A stretch of DNA of 13,069 bases from CAYMJK01 sp043101635 (lineage in GTDB: Bacteria; Planctomycetota; Phycisphaerae; Phycisphaerales; UBA1924). This document shows positions 5,404 through 13,069 of this stretch, in pieces. The notes below the pieces were generated by a model, which was not told where the DNA came from, did not search any database, and saw only the letters and a program-made list of their open reading frames with translations. The stretch is from contig JBICIE010000320.1 in assembly GCA_043101635.1 (NCBI GenBank), positions 1 through 13,069 on the forward strand, written 5' to 3'. Each line of letters starts with the position of its first letter. Position 1 is the first letter of the stretch. The translations under genes and the position numbers were made by a program.

Positions 5404-8315
5404 CACGGCCGTCCCTCCGCGTAGGTTCCGGTGACCGGATCGGTCTGCACCTGGAGCATGATGCCATCGGGCAGGGTCATGTCCGGATCGAACTCGATGC
5501 TGATGCGTCCGTAGCCCCAGAAGGGCACCGGGTCGCCGCCGGCGGTGGTCTCGGTGGGGCCGACATCGGGCAGGCCGTCGCCATCGAGGTCGAAGCCGAC
5601 GATGCGGCGCATGACCGTGCCGCCGGAGACCGGATCGGGCACCGGATGCAGCGGGAGCGTCTCGGGGTCCAGCGACTCCTCGTCGCCATCTTCGGGTCCG
5701 AAGTAGCCGAGGGTGACGTTGAAGTCGGCCGGGTTGCCGACGGCGACGCCGAAGAGGTCGGCCAGCGGCGGGACGCCCCACTCGGGCCGGAAGGTCAGCA
5801 GCAGCGCGCCCTTGATGGAGGCGTTGCCGCGGACATCGAGCACGCCGGCGATGATCACGCCGCGGAGGCGGACATCCTGCTCCGGCGGGCTGTTGAACGA
5901 CCCGATGTCGACGGAGTAGCCGGGGAGCATCATGGTGCTCTTCTCGATCTCGTCGAGGTCGGCGGGGTCGGGGGCGTAGGCGGGATCGGAGCGCAGGGCC
6001 GGATCCGGGTGCTCGCTGACGAAGCGGGTCGCCCCGGTGAACTGCAGCTTGTTGCGCATGTGGGTGTAGACCTCGGGCGAATCGCTGATGATCGACCCGA
6101 TGAAGAGGCAGTCGTGGAAGCGGATGTTGTTGGACAGTTCCTTGGTGTTGATGATGCGCCGACCGCCGACGAGGATGGGGTCGGGCAGGTCGAGCCAGTT
6201 GACCGGCCGGTCGCTCATGATGAAGTCGGCCTTGTCCAGCGCGTCGGTGATGGGGTTGTCCGGGATCACGAACGGCTGGCTGGGCGGCAGGGCCGTGGCC
6301 GGAAGCACGTCGACGGGGTATTCCAGCGGATCAGTAATGGCGATGCGCTCGGAGACGGGCAGCGGGCGGCCGGCGCCGGTGTCAAAGTACATCCGCCCGT
6401 ACAGCGGCCAGTTGACCTGGTCGTTGTCCTCGTAGGAACGCACCCATGTGACGCCGACGAACGTGCAGTTGACGAACAGCCCGTTGTTGCCTTCCGGGAT
6501 CTCGCAGTCCTTGAAGAGCATGTTCTCATAGACCGGCCGGTAGTACCAGTCGGCGATGTTGGGCGAGTTGAACGGCGCCCGCTCGAAGTAGGCCGTCGCC
6601 CAGTTGTCCGGCAGGAGGTCGCTGTTGGTATCCGGATCGAGGCGGTAGTAGGCCGGGGCGCCGGGCCCGCCGGCGCCGGTCTCGACGTAGGTGGCCAGAT
6701 CGCCGACGCCGATACCCAGGTTGCTGGCGACCTGCTCCTCGAACGTGGGCGCGCCGATGGTCGCGTCGCGCAGCGCGGCCGTCGATGCCGCAAATGAGGT
6801 GCCGGTCAGGTCAGGCAGGACATCCGGCGGCACGGCGTATTCCGCCGCGGGCGAGCCATCTTCGGGTTTGAACGGTCCGGCCATGAACTGCGCGACATCC
6901 CCCTGGGCGGCGACCCAGTCGGGCTCTGCCACGCGGAAGGCGAGCGTGCCGCGGACCTTGGCGTACATGTCCTTGGCGTCGATGACACCGTCGCGGTAGC
7001 CAAGCACCTGGTCGGCGTTGTTGCCGTAGCGGTCGATGTCGAGGAAGGGCTCGCCGGCGTCCCACTCGCCATCGCCGTCGAGATCGTCAAAGCCCCAGAC
7101 GCCGTTGCCGTTGCGATCCGGCATGACGCTGTCGAGCAGCAGGGCCAGGTCGTCGTCGATCGGCTCGCCGCCGCCGGTGACGAACTCGGCGGCGAGGCCC
7201 GCCGCGGGCGTGCCGTCGCGCAGGGCGTCGGACAGGGCCACCCGTCCGTCGGCGTTGGTATCGTAATGGGCGATGAAGAGATCGATCTCATCGAGGATCT
7301 GATCGCCGGTGACATCGCCGAGCGTCGTGTCGGGGATGCCATCGCCATCGGTATCGACCAGGGCGCCGGGGCCTTCGACCGGGTGGCCGAGGCGCAGGCG
7401 GTTGTCGCCATCGACATCGTTGGCCAGTACGCTCGCGGCGAAGCCATCGATGATGGCGTCCAGGGCAGGATCCAGGCCGCGGAAGTCGGAGCGGGTCATG
7501 AGCGGGTGACCGTTGTCGAACGTCACCGCGTCGTAGAGCATGCCAAGGTCGCCGGTCACACTGACGTTCTTGCCGATCATGATGCGCGACGGGCTCAGCA
7601 CGGCGTGATCGACGCGCTTGACGAGCCGGAAGTCGCGCATGATGGTGCGGGTAATCGGCCGCCCGCCGCGCTGCAGATCGAAGTCGATGCCCGTGACGAT
7701 GACGCGAACATCGGTGCCATTGGCCAGCGGCGCGTAGGTGATCTGAAAGGCCGGCCCGAACGCGCCGGTGGCGGGCAACTGCGTCTCCAGGCCGATCGGC
7801 GGCGTGAAGACCCAGTCGCTGGAGGCGTACACGCCGGTGGCCACACCGGCCGGACGCATGCCGAGCTGCGGCGACGACAGCCCGTCGAACGGGATCACGT
7901 TCCCGTCCCAGCCGTGGATCGTCAGCAGCGCGTCGGCGACGCCGGCGGGCACGGTCCCATCGATCAGCGGCAGCACGTTGACCGCCCCGCCGCCGGAGAT
8001 GGACCCGGTCCAGAGTCCGGAGCCGTAGCTGGCGTCGATCTCACCGCGCTCGATCACGAAGCAGCTCACCGCCGCCTGCAGCCGCTCTTCGGCAAGATCC
8101 AGGCCGGTCTCGGCAGCGCCGAGCGCGCGCATGACGTGCAGGTGGCTGGCGGCGGTCTGGAGGTTGCCCTGGCTGGCGATGGCCATGGCCGCGGCCAGCG
8201 AGCCGAACAGCACCAGGAACATCATCGACAGCACCGAGACGACGCCGCGTCGGGTGTACCGGCGGCGGGTTCGCCGCACTGCTCGCCTGGCCTGCCTGGA
8301 CCTGATGATTGCCAT
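5403..8315 (-). CDS. Very large PilX/GspK-like minor pilin with Ca-binding loops
   Basis: 970 residues. The ATG at 8315 has GGAAGGA 6 nt upstream and lies 36 nt after the previous stop; an earlier in-frame start at 8366 would overlap that gene. The N-terminus is very basic (11 Arg in 22 residues), followed by RRG and a hydrophobic helix (about 25-47) without Glu at +5. Next comes AAETGLDLAEERL (67-79), the hallmark of PilX N-terminal / GspK-type proteins. The body is an extracellular domain with several EF-hand or thrombospondin-3-like loops: DVDGDNRLRLG near 298, DTDGDGIPD near 324, paired loops at about 333-364 (DVTGDQILDEIDLF, DTNADGRVALSDAL), a cluster at 398-432, and DLDGDGLPD near 909. 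Later segments (VNCTFVGVTWV, FHDCLFIGSII, LDVRGNASIKGALLL) look beta-helical. Typical PilX is about 200 residues, so this is a large adhesin- or tip-like variant by inference. Confidence 0.85.
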   Translation of the reverse strand: MAIIRSRQARRAVRRTRRRYTRRGVVSVLSMMFLVLFGSLAAAMAIASQGNLQTAASHLHVMRALGAAETGLDLAEERLQAAVSCFVIERGEIDASYGSGLWTGSISGGGAVNVLPLIDGTVPAGVADALLTIHGWDGNVIPFDGLSSPQLGMRPAGVATGVYASSDWVFTPPIGLETQLPATGAFGPAFQITYAPLANGTDVRVIVTGIDFDLQRGGRPITRTIMRDFRLVKRVDHAVLSPSRIMIGKNVSVTGDLGMLYDAVTFDNGHPLMTRSDFRGLDPALDAIIDGFAASVLANDVDGDNRLRLGHPVEGPGALVDTDGDGIPDTTLGDVTGDQILDEIDLFIAHYDTNADGRVALSDALRDGTPAAGLAAEFVTGGGEPIDDDLALLLDSVMPDRNGNGVWGFDDLDGDGEWDAGEPFLDIDRYGNNADQVLGYRDGVIDAKDMYAKVRGTLAFRVAEPDWVAAQGDVAQFMAGPFKPEDGSPAAEYAVPPDVLPDLTGTSFAASTAALRDATIGAPTFEEQVASNLGIGVGDLATYVETGAGGPGAPAYYRLDPDTNSDLLPDNWATAYFERAPFNSPNIADWYYRPVYENMLFKDCEIPEGNNGLFVNCTFVGVTWVRSYEDNDQVNWPLYGRMYFDTGAGRPLPVSERIAITDPLEYPVDVLPATALPPSQPFVIPDNPITDALDKADFIMSDRPVNWLDLPDPILVGGRRIINTKELSNNIRFHDCLFIGSIISDSPEVYTHMRNKLQFTGATRFVSEHPDPALRSDPAYAPDPADLDEIEKSTMMLPGYSVDIGSFNSPPEQDVRLRGVIIAGVLDVRGNASIKGALLLTFRPEWGVPPLADLFGVAVGNPADFNVTLGYFGPEDGDEESLDPETLPLHPVPDPVSGGTVMRRIVGFDLDGDGLPDVGPTETTAGGDPVPFWGYGRISIEFDPDMTLPDGIMLQVQTDPVTGTYAEGRP

Positions 8316-8350
8316 CTGCCGTCCTTCCCTGCCTCCTCCGCGGACTCCCC

Positions 8351-9028
8351 CTACGGAACGATCCATGAGACGCGCGTGATTTCTTCGGCGTAGGCCTGGA
8401 ACGGGCCTGCGTAGCTCACGATCACCTGCACACGCACCGGATACTCATCGACGGCCCGGCCCGGGTTGACGCCGGAGGGCGGTTCAATCGCGTCATCCGC
8501 CACCGGTGTCGACAGGTTGGCCGGATCGACCTTCTCCACGATCACGGTCTGGACCCAGCCGATCATGGGCACCTCGTCACCCCCCGGGTCGAGCATGATC
8601 GAGCCGTCGGCGAAGATCTCGGGGATGACGATCCCGAAGGCGTCGACCGGTCCGGGTAGATCGCCGTCGGCCAGTCCGTCGCTGCCGTCAAAGGCGAAGC
8701 TGATGCCATCGAAATCATCGAGATCATCAAAATCGAGGATGGTGACCTCGCCGGGCTCCGGACCCCAGCCTGTGAGCACGGGCGACCCGGATCCGGAGTC
8801 GATCCACAGGCCGCTGGCGGGATCGTGGCGGGGCAGGTCGCGCATGAACTCGCGCAGCTCGTTGCCGAGATAGGTCGCCGCGGCGGCGTGGCTGGACCAC
8901 TGGTTGGTGCGCATGAACGCCTGGTGAGCCTCGACCAGAGCCACGACACCGACGCCGATGATGATCGTCGCCAGCGCCGCCTCGATCAGCGTGAAGCCGC
9001 GCCCAGATGTTGCCCGTCGCCTGGCCAT
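8351..9028 (-). CDS. PilV-like type IV prepilin / minor pseudopilin
   Basis: 225 residues starting at ATG 9028, with GGAGG 6 nt upstream. The short basic leader MARRRATSGRG is followed by the classical cleavage motif G|FTLIE (Phe12 as mature residue 1, Glu16 at +5) and a hydrophobic helix (AALATIIIGVGVVALVEA), the arrangement of PilV/GspI-type minor pilins. The remainder has a helix (SHAAAATYLGNELREFMRDL) and a small beta domain ending in VQVIVSYAGPF ... RVSWIVP. It is rich in Asp around residues 95-125 (DFDDLDDFDG), which may bind divalent cations; that is inference. The prepilin peptidase needed to process it is not in the window. It lies 80 nt after pilC and 36 nt before the large PilX-like gene, so probably in the same operon. 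An alternative upstream ATG would give a much longer leader and has no comparable ribosome binding site. Confidence 0.87.
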   Translation of the reverse strand: MARRRATSGRGFTLIEAALATIIIGVGVVALVEAHQAFMRTNQWSSHAAAATYLGNELREFMRDLPRHDPASGLWIDSGSGSPVLTGWGPEPGEVTILDFDDLDDFDGISFAFDGSDGLADGDLPGPVDAFGIVIPEIFADGSIMLDPGGDEVPMIGWVQTVIVEKVDPANLSTPVADDAIEPPSGVNPGRAVDEYPVRVQVIVSYAGPFQAYAEEITRVSWIVP

Positions 9029-9108
9029 ACCGAACCTCCGTGCGCATGGGCGTCCGCCGGCCGATCCGGGGGCGCTGCGCCACACTCGGATCATCGCATA
9101 CAGATCGG

Positions 9109-10335
9109 TCAGGAGACCACCTGGCTCATCTTGAAGATGGGCAAGATGACGGCCATGGCGATGAATCCGACGATGGAGCCCATCACGACGATCATGATGG
9201 GTTCGATAAGCGAGGTCACGGCCTTGATCTGGTCCTTGAGCTGCTTGGCGTAATAGACCGAGACCTCGTCGAGCACCTCGCCCAGCCGGCCGGACTCCTC
9301 GCCGGCGGAGACCATCTGGATGACCGAGCGCGGCAGCAGCGTCGTCTTGGTCAGCGGCAGGGCGATCTTGCGGCCCTGCTTCACCGAGCCGTAGACGTTG
9401 CGCCACATGGTCTTGAACAGCCGGTTGCCGGAGATGTCGCCGGTGATGGCCAGCGTGTCGAGCATCGGCACGCCGGCGTTGATCAGCTGGCCCATGGTCT
9501 GCAGCGAGCGGCTGACGTACAGCGAGCGGAACATGTTCTTGAGCACCGGGATCGTCAGCTTCATCTTGTCGATCCAGAAGCCCCCCATCTCGGTCCTGGC
9601 CAGCACGAAGCCGAGCACGCCGAGGCCGGCGAGGCCGCCAAGCAGGTAGGGCCACTGGGCGCTGATGATGTGGCTGAGGCCCATGAGGAACTTGGTGGCC
9701 CAGGGCAGGATGTCCTCCTTGCCCTCGAAGACGCTGTAGAACTTCGGCAGCACGAAGGTGAGCAGGAAGATGGTCACGCCGACGGCCATGATGCCGATGA
9801 TCGCGGGATAGATCGAGGCGCCGATGACCATCTTGCGCGTCTCGATCTCCTGAGCGATGTATCCGGCGATCCGGTCCAGCATGTCGCTGAAGGAGCCGGA
9901 CATCTCCGAGGCCCGGACCATGTTGACGTAGAGCGGGCCGAAGAGCTTGGGGTGCTTGGCGCAGGCGTCGGAGAACTGCTTGCCGCTCTCGACATCGGTC
10001 TTGAGCTGCTGGATGATCTTGCGGAAGGCCCGGTGCTGGGTCTGCTCGGCGATGCCGTCAAGGGCGGCCCGGAGGTTGATGCCGGCGCGGATCATGACGG
10101 CGAGCTGGGTGGTGAAGTCCAGCACGTGCTTTTGGGAAGGCTTGCCCGCGTTGAGTTCGCGGATCTTCTCCAGCAGGGCCCCCGAGTCCAGCGTCTGCTG
10201 CATCGGGGTGATGCTGACGACGTGCATGCCCTGGCCACGCAGCACGCCCGCGGCGGTCGCGACGCTGTCGGCGCTCAGGATGCCCACCTGCACCTGTCCG
10301 GCCGACGTCTTCACCTGGTACCGATAGTTCGCCAT
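9109..10335 (-). CDS. pilC: Type IV pilus / type II secretion inner-membrane platform protein PilC/GspF
   Basis: 408 residues, the normal length for the family. It has two T2SSF domains at about 72-195 and 275-398, with the expected membrane helices (about 170-195, 228-246, 377-401) and family motifs: FTTQLAVMIRAGINL, RASEMSGSFSDMLDRIA and its second-domain counterpart VSAGEESGRLGEVLDEV, and Pro in the membrane helices (YPAIIGI, EPIMIVV). In the pilus machine it sits in the cytoplasmic membrane and transmits ATPase motion to pilin subunits. The N-terminal ~60 residues (YRYQVKTSAGQVQVGIL) form the usual soluble domain. ATG 10335 is preceded by GAGGT. The gap to pilT is 42 nt, so co-transcription is likely. 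GspF of a type II secretion system is the alternative name; pairing with PilT favours a pilus. Confidence 0.95.
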   Translation of the reverse strand: MANYRYQVKTSAGQVQVGILSADSVATAAGVLRGQGMHVVSITPMQQTLDSGALLEKIRELNAGKPSQKHVLDFTTQLAVMIRAGINLRAALDGIAEQTQHRAFRKIIQQLKTDVESGKQFSDACAKHPKLFGPLYVNMVRASEMSGSFSDMLDRIAGYIAQEIETRKMVIGASIYPAIIGIMAVGVTIFLLTFVLPKFYSVFEGKEDILPWATKFLMGLSHIISAQWPYLLGGLAGLGVLGFVLARTEMGGFWIDKMKLTIPVLKNMFRSLYVSRSLQTMGQLINAGVPMLDTLAITGDISGNRLFKTMWRNVYGSVKQGRKIALPLTKTTLLPRSVIQMVSAGEESGRLGEVLDEVSVYYAKQLKDQIKAVTSLIEPIMIVVMGSIVGFIAMAVILPIFKMSQVVS

Positions 10336-10377
10336 GCGACCTCACGTTGTCAGCTGTCGTCTGCCTCCAGAGCCGGA

Positions 10378-11433
10378 TCAGGCGACGAGCTGGCGCTCGA
10401 GCTTGTCCGGGAACGCTGCCTGTGCAACGGCGTCCTCCTTGCTGATCATGCCGTTGAAGTAGAGCTCTGCGATCGACCCGTCGAGGCTGCTCATGCCGAT
10501 CGAACGGTTGGTGTCGATGACGTTCGGAATCTCGAAGGTGCGGTTCTCGCGGATGAGGTTGCGCACCGCGGGCGTGCACAGCAGCACCTCGACCGCCGGC
10601 GCCATGCCGGGCTGGTCGACGCGGCTGAACAGCGTCTGGGACACCACCGCCTGCAGGGTGTTGGCGAGCATCGAGCGGATCTGGTTCTGCTGACCCGCGG
10701 GATACATGTCGATGATTCGCTCGACCGTCTGGCTGGCGTTGACGGTGTGCAGGGTACTGAACACCAGGTGGCCGGTCTCGGCGGCCGAGATCGCCAGGGC
10801 CGTGGTCTCCAGGTCGCGCATCTCACCGACCAGGATGATGTCCGGGTCCTGACGCAGGGCGTGCTTCAGTCCGCTGGAGAACGTCGGCATGTCGGCGCCG
10901 AGTTCGCGCTGCTCGATCAGGCACCGGTCGCTCTGGAAGGTGTACTCGACCGGATCCTCCAGCGTGATGATGTGCTTGCGGTAGCGCTCGTTCATCGCCT
11001 GGATCATGGCCGCCAAGGTCGTCGACTTGCCGGATCCGGTGTCGCCGGTCACCAGCACCAGGCCGCGCGGCAGATAGGTCAGCCGTGCGATCACCTCGGG
11101 CAGGTTCAGGGCGCCCAGCGGCGGGACGCGGGTCTTGATGGTTCGCAGCGTCAGGCCGACGGCGCCGCGCTGCATGTGCGCGTTGACGCGGTAGCGGCTC
11201 AGGCCCGAGATCTCGTAGGAGAAGTCGGCGTCCTTCTGCCGCTCGAAGATCTCCACCGACTCGGGCGGGGCCATCTCCTGCAGCATCTCGAAGGCCGACT
11301 GCGGCGTGATCACCGGGAAGTCCATCGGCGTCATCACCTGGTGGACGCGCATCACCGGGGGGTGACCGGCGACCAGGTGGATGTCCGACGCGTCGGCCTC
11401 GTGGGCTGCGGCGAGCACTTCGTTCAGATTCAC
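10378..11433 (-). CDS. pilT: Twitching motility retraction ATPase PilT
   Basis: 351 residues, matching PilT length. The start is GTG at 11433 with AAGGAG 6 nt upstream, and MNLNEVLAAAHEADASDIHL matches the PilT N-terminus. Motifs are complete: Walker A GDTGSGKST (130-138), Asp box ITLEDPVEY (157-165), Walker B DPDIILVGEMRDLE (196-209), His box around HTVNASQTVERIID (229-242), and the C-terminal AVRNLIREN (289-297), equivalent to the AIRNLIRE motif needed for retraction. The enzyme is a cytoplasmic hexameric ATPase that drives pilus depolymerisation and twitching or DNA uptake. It lies immediately upstream of pilC. The extension ATPase PilB is not seen in this window. Some relatives act in other secretion-type machines, but the GEMRDLET and AVRNLIREN motifs point to PilT rather than PilB/GspE. 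Confidence 0.95.
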   Translation of the reverse strand: MNLNEVLAAAHEADASDIHLVAGHPPVMRVHQVMTPMDFPVITPQSAFEMLQEMAPPESVEIFERQKDADFSYEISGLSRYRVNAHMQRGAVGLTLRTIKTRVPPLGALNLPEVIARLTYLPRGLVLVTGDTGSGKSTTLAAMIQAMNERYRKHIITLEDPVEYTFQSDRCLIEQRELGADMPTFSSGLKHALRQDPDIILVGEMRDLETTALAISAAETGHLVFSTLHTVNASQTVERIIDMYPAGQQNQIRSMLANTLQAVVSQTLFSRVDQPGMAPAVEVLLCTPAVRNLIRENRTFEIPNVIDTNRSIGMSSLDGSIAELYFNGMISKEDAVAQAAFPDKLERQLVA

Positions 11434-11602
11434 ACCCGGCTCCTTGTACCTCCCGCCAGCCGGCGGATCCGGCCACGGTCGTGGTCGCTATCGGCGGGCC
11501 TTGCGGGAATATTGACCGTGCCGAAGCGAGAGCGCGGGGCGCCCTTGCGGTCTGTACCGTCTGGGCGACCACGGCCGGCTGTGCCGGGGGCGCAGTCGAA
11601 CT
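11434..11602. other. Intergenic region between rnhA and pilT
   Basis: 169 nt without a convincing gene. It holds the pilT ribosome binding site and probably the promoter of the pilus operon, though no clear -35/-10 or -24/-12 pair could be read. A 9-nt perfect inverted pair, CGTGGTCGC (11480-11488) and GCGACCACG (11565-11573), flanks an A/T-richer spot (AATATT near 11508-11513); this could be an operator or chance. Confidence 0.4.
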
Positions 11603-12067
11603 TCAGCCGGCGAGCCGCTCCCGCGCCGCCACGGCCAGGGCGTCGGCGCGCTCGTTCTCCGGGTGGCCCTGGTGCCCGCGGATCCAGTGGAACTGGACCT
11701 GGTGGACCTGCATCAACTCGTCCAGCCGGCGCCACAGGTCCTCGTTCTTGACCGGCTTCTTCGCGGCCGTCTTCCAGCCGCGCTTCTTCCAGTCGGCCAG
11801 CCAGGTCTTCAGGCCGTTCAGCACGTACTGCGAGTCCGAATACAGGTCGACGAGCGACGGCCGCGACAGGGCGCTGAGCCCCTCGATCACCGCGATGAGT
11901 TCCATCCGGTTATTGGTCGTCATCGCCTCGGCGCCGGCCGCCTCGCGCACCTTGCCGGAGGCGGGATGCCGGAGGATGTAGCCCCAGCCGCCCGGGCCGG
12001 GGTTGCCGCTGCACGCCCCGTCGGTGTACAACTCCACGCGCGTCCTGTCCGCCTGGCTCTCGGTCAT
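11603..12067 (-). CDS. rnhA: Ribonuclease HI
   Basis: 154 residues, the usual length of bacterial RNase HI, which cuts the RNA strand of RNA-DNA hybrids in R-loops and replication primers in the cytoplasm. All catalytic residues are visible: D16 (YTDGACSGNPGPGGWG), E56 (TNNRMEL), D78 (YSDSQYVLNGL), H132 (RGHQGHPENERAD) and D142. The basic protrusion or handle region (WKKRGWKTAAKKPVKN, 93-108) typical of the E. coli type is also present. The start at ATG 12067 is chosen by protein length; no strong ribosome binding site is seen. It is divergent from the response regulator with 45 nt between start codons and lies 169 nt upstream of pilT in the same direction. A functional link to pili is not implied. 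Confidence 0.95.
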   Translation of the reverse strand: MTESQADRTRVELYTDGACSGNPGPGGWGYILRHPASGKVREAAGAEAMTTNNRMELIAVIEGLSALSRPSLVDLYSDSQYVLNGLKTWLADWKKRGWKTAAKKPVKNEDLWRRLDELMQVHQVQFHWIRGHQGHPENERADALAVAARERLAG

Positions 12068-12098
12068 GTGGCCGACAGTAGCCGGGACCCGGCGCCCG

Positions 12099-12104
12099 TA
12101 CAAT
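12099..12104 (+). promoter_or_regulatory. Candidate -10 box for a leaderless response-regulator transcript
   Basis: TACAAT (5 of 6 to TATAAT) stands 8 nt before the ATG at 12113, so transcription would start at about the A of the start codon. No Shine-Dalgarno sequence is present, which fits a leaderless mRNA. The -35 region is weak (CCGACA at 12072-12077 is at a poor distance of 21 nt). Confidence 0.3.
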
Positions 12105-12112
12105 CTCCGGCA

Positions 12113-13069
12113 ATGACCATGCCCGCCGCCGAAAGACTGACCGCCCAAGTGCTCATCGTCGAGGATGAGCCGGACCACGCGGACGTGATGTCCGAGGCCC
12201 TGCGCAGGCCCGGGCACATCTGCACCATCGTCACCGGCGTCCAGGAGGCGATGGAGGAACTCCGCGGCGGGACGTTCGACATCATCATCTCGGACCTGCG
12301 CATGCCCGGCTCGGCGGGGGCCGCCGGCGCCGACGGTCAGCAGGTGGATGCCGATGGCGCCGACGCCGGCCTGGTGGTGCTGCACGCGGCCCGCCAACTC
12401 CAGCCGCAGGCCGAGACGATCATGGTGACGGCCCACGGCGACGTGCCGACCGCGCGGGCGGCGTTCAAGGAGGGCGCGTTCGACTTCATCGAAAAGCCGC
12501 TGGACCTGGATGTCTTCCGCAGCCTGGTGAACCGGGCCGCCGAGACGGTGCTGCTGCGCCACGAATCGGGCCAGCTCGCCGGCCTGGTGCAGCACGACGG
12601 CTTCGAGGGGATCATCGCCGGCTCCGAGCCGATGCGCCGGATTCTCGGCGCCGTGCGGACGGTGGCGCCCAGCAACCTGCCGGTGCTGATCACCGGCGAG
12701 AGCGGCTCGGGCAAGGAACTGATCGCCGAGGCCCTGCACAAGCACAGCAAGCGGGCATCCAAGCGGTTCGTCGCCTTCAACTGCGCCGGCCAGAGCGAGA
12801 CGCTGCTGGAGGATCAGCTCTTCGGCCACGTGCGCGGGGCCTTCACGGGCGCCGAGAAGGACCGCGAAGGCGTCTTCGAGTACGCCAGCGGCGGCACGCT
12901 GTTTCTGGATGAGATCGGGGACATGCCGCTCAACATGCAGGCCAAGCTGCTGCGGGTGCTGGAATCGGGCGAGGTGGTGCGCCTCGGCGCCAATGACTCC
13001 CGCCGGACCGATGTCCGCTTCATCAGCGCCACCAACAAGGACCTGCGCGACCTGATCAAGGCGGGCGAG
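12113..13069 (+). CDS. NtrC/PilR-family sigma-54 response regulator, 5' part
   Basis: 319 codons are visible; the gene runs off the window before its DNA-binding domain. Residues 13-145 form a receiver domain with acidic pocket E17/D18, phospho-acceptor D61 (ISDLRMPG), T106 and K128. An Ala/Gly/Asp-rich insertion of about 18 residues (67-85) sits between the D61 loop and helix 3. From about 165 the AAA+ activator domain follows: Walker A GESGSGKE (195-202), the sigma-54 contact loop GAFTGA (242-247), Walker B LFLDEIGD (263-270), and the sensor region DVRFISATN (300-308). Phosphorylation by a histidine kinase, not in view, should switch it to remodel sigma-54 RNA polymerase. ATG 12113 or 12119 could be used; neither has a clear ribosome binding site. 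The pilus genes nearby make a PilR-like role plausible, but this is inference. Confidence 0.93.
   Translation, partial: MTMPAAERLTAQVLIVEDEPDHADVMSEALRRPGHICTIVTGVQEAMEELRGGTFDIIISDLRMPGSAGAAGADGQQVDADGADAGLVVLHAARQLQPQAETIMVTAHGDVPTARAAFKEGAFDFIEKPLDLDVFRSLVNRAAETVLLRHESGQLAGLVQHDGFEGIIAGSEPMRRILGAVRTVAPSNLPVLITGESGSGKELIAEALHKHSKRASKRFVAFNCAGQSETLLEDQLFGHVRGAFTGAEKDREGVFEYASGGTLFLDEIGDMPLNMQAKLLRVLESGEVVRLGANDSRRTDVRFISATNKDLRDLIKAGE

Noticed and set aside
5331..8393. Long + strand open frames (5331-6797 and 7266-8393) opposite the large PilX-like gene
   Set aside because: Low-complexity Val/Asp/Gly-rich translations with no recognisable fold, antisense to a gene with a clear ribosome binding site, membrane helix and Ca loops.
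11495..11530. Sigma-54 promoter upstream of pilT (GGCAC followed by GC)
   Set aside because: The distance between the GG and GC elements is 15 rather than 10 nt, so it does not fit a -24/-12 promoter.
9007..11751. 914-codon open frame on the + strand opposite pilC and pilT
   Set aside because: Its product is Arg/His/Gly-rich with no domain and it lies antisense to two genes with complete family motifs; it is a by-product of high GC codon use.
1..13069. tRNA, rRNA or transposase genes
   Set aside because: No cloverleaf, rRNA-like stretch, DDE/HUH or tyrosine recombinase motifs were seen on either strand.

Overview
The window is about 13 kb of GC-rich bacterial DNA with strong Shine-Dalgarno sites. 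Two secreted proteins end in a Cys-bounded, two-loop dockerin of the 'GC-type' sort (FDFLAFQNAF repeats, terminal GC). Together with large pseudopilin-like proteins rich in Ca-binding loops, this points to a planctomycete, most likely of the Phycisphaerae. That assignment is an inference from protein families, as no rRNA or other phylogenetic marker is present.

Positions 1-4677 (+ strand) hold a duplicated two-gene module. Gene type A encodes a secreted protein ending in a GC-type dockerin. Gene type B encodes a protein with an N-terminal LamG-like jellyroll and a long C-terminal region that I do not recognise. The order is A1 (3' end only), B1 (cut after its jellyroll and linker), A2 and B2 (full length). 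B1 has lost its C-terminal half and runs without a stop into A2. A2 keeps its own AAGGAGG ribosome binding site, ATG and signal peptide. A1-B1 and A2-B2 differ by 12 and 19 nt of spacing. The 3' end of B1 matches B2 much more closely than its 5' end does.

Positions 4681-12067 (- strand) hold a type IV pilus / type II secretion type cluster, read as RNase HI, PilT retraction ATPase, PilC/GspF platform protein, PilV-like prepilin, a very large PilX/GspK-like minor pilin, and a PilW/GspJ-like prepilin. The last five probably form one operon (gaps of 42, 80, 36 and about 11 nt). Together they would build and retract a fibre, with the 970-residue PilX-like protein as a candidate Ca-binding tip or adhesin subunit. 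No PilB, PilD, PilQ or clear major pilin lies in the window. The start of the last prepilin gene is built from a GGCAAAT-rich inverted repeat that also encodes its unusually long leader peptide.

The two halves converge with only 3 nt between stop codons, and a GC-rich hairpin sits exactly on that junction. Positions 12113-13069 (+ strand) begin an NtrC/PilR-type sigma-54 activator, divergent from rnhA and cut by the window end. It has an Asp/Gly/Ala-rich insertion beside the phosphorylation site of its receiver domain and may be expressed from a leaderless transcript. Its closeness to the pilus genes suggests a PilR-like role, but no target sigma-54 promoter was found here.
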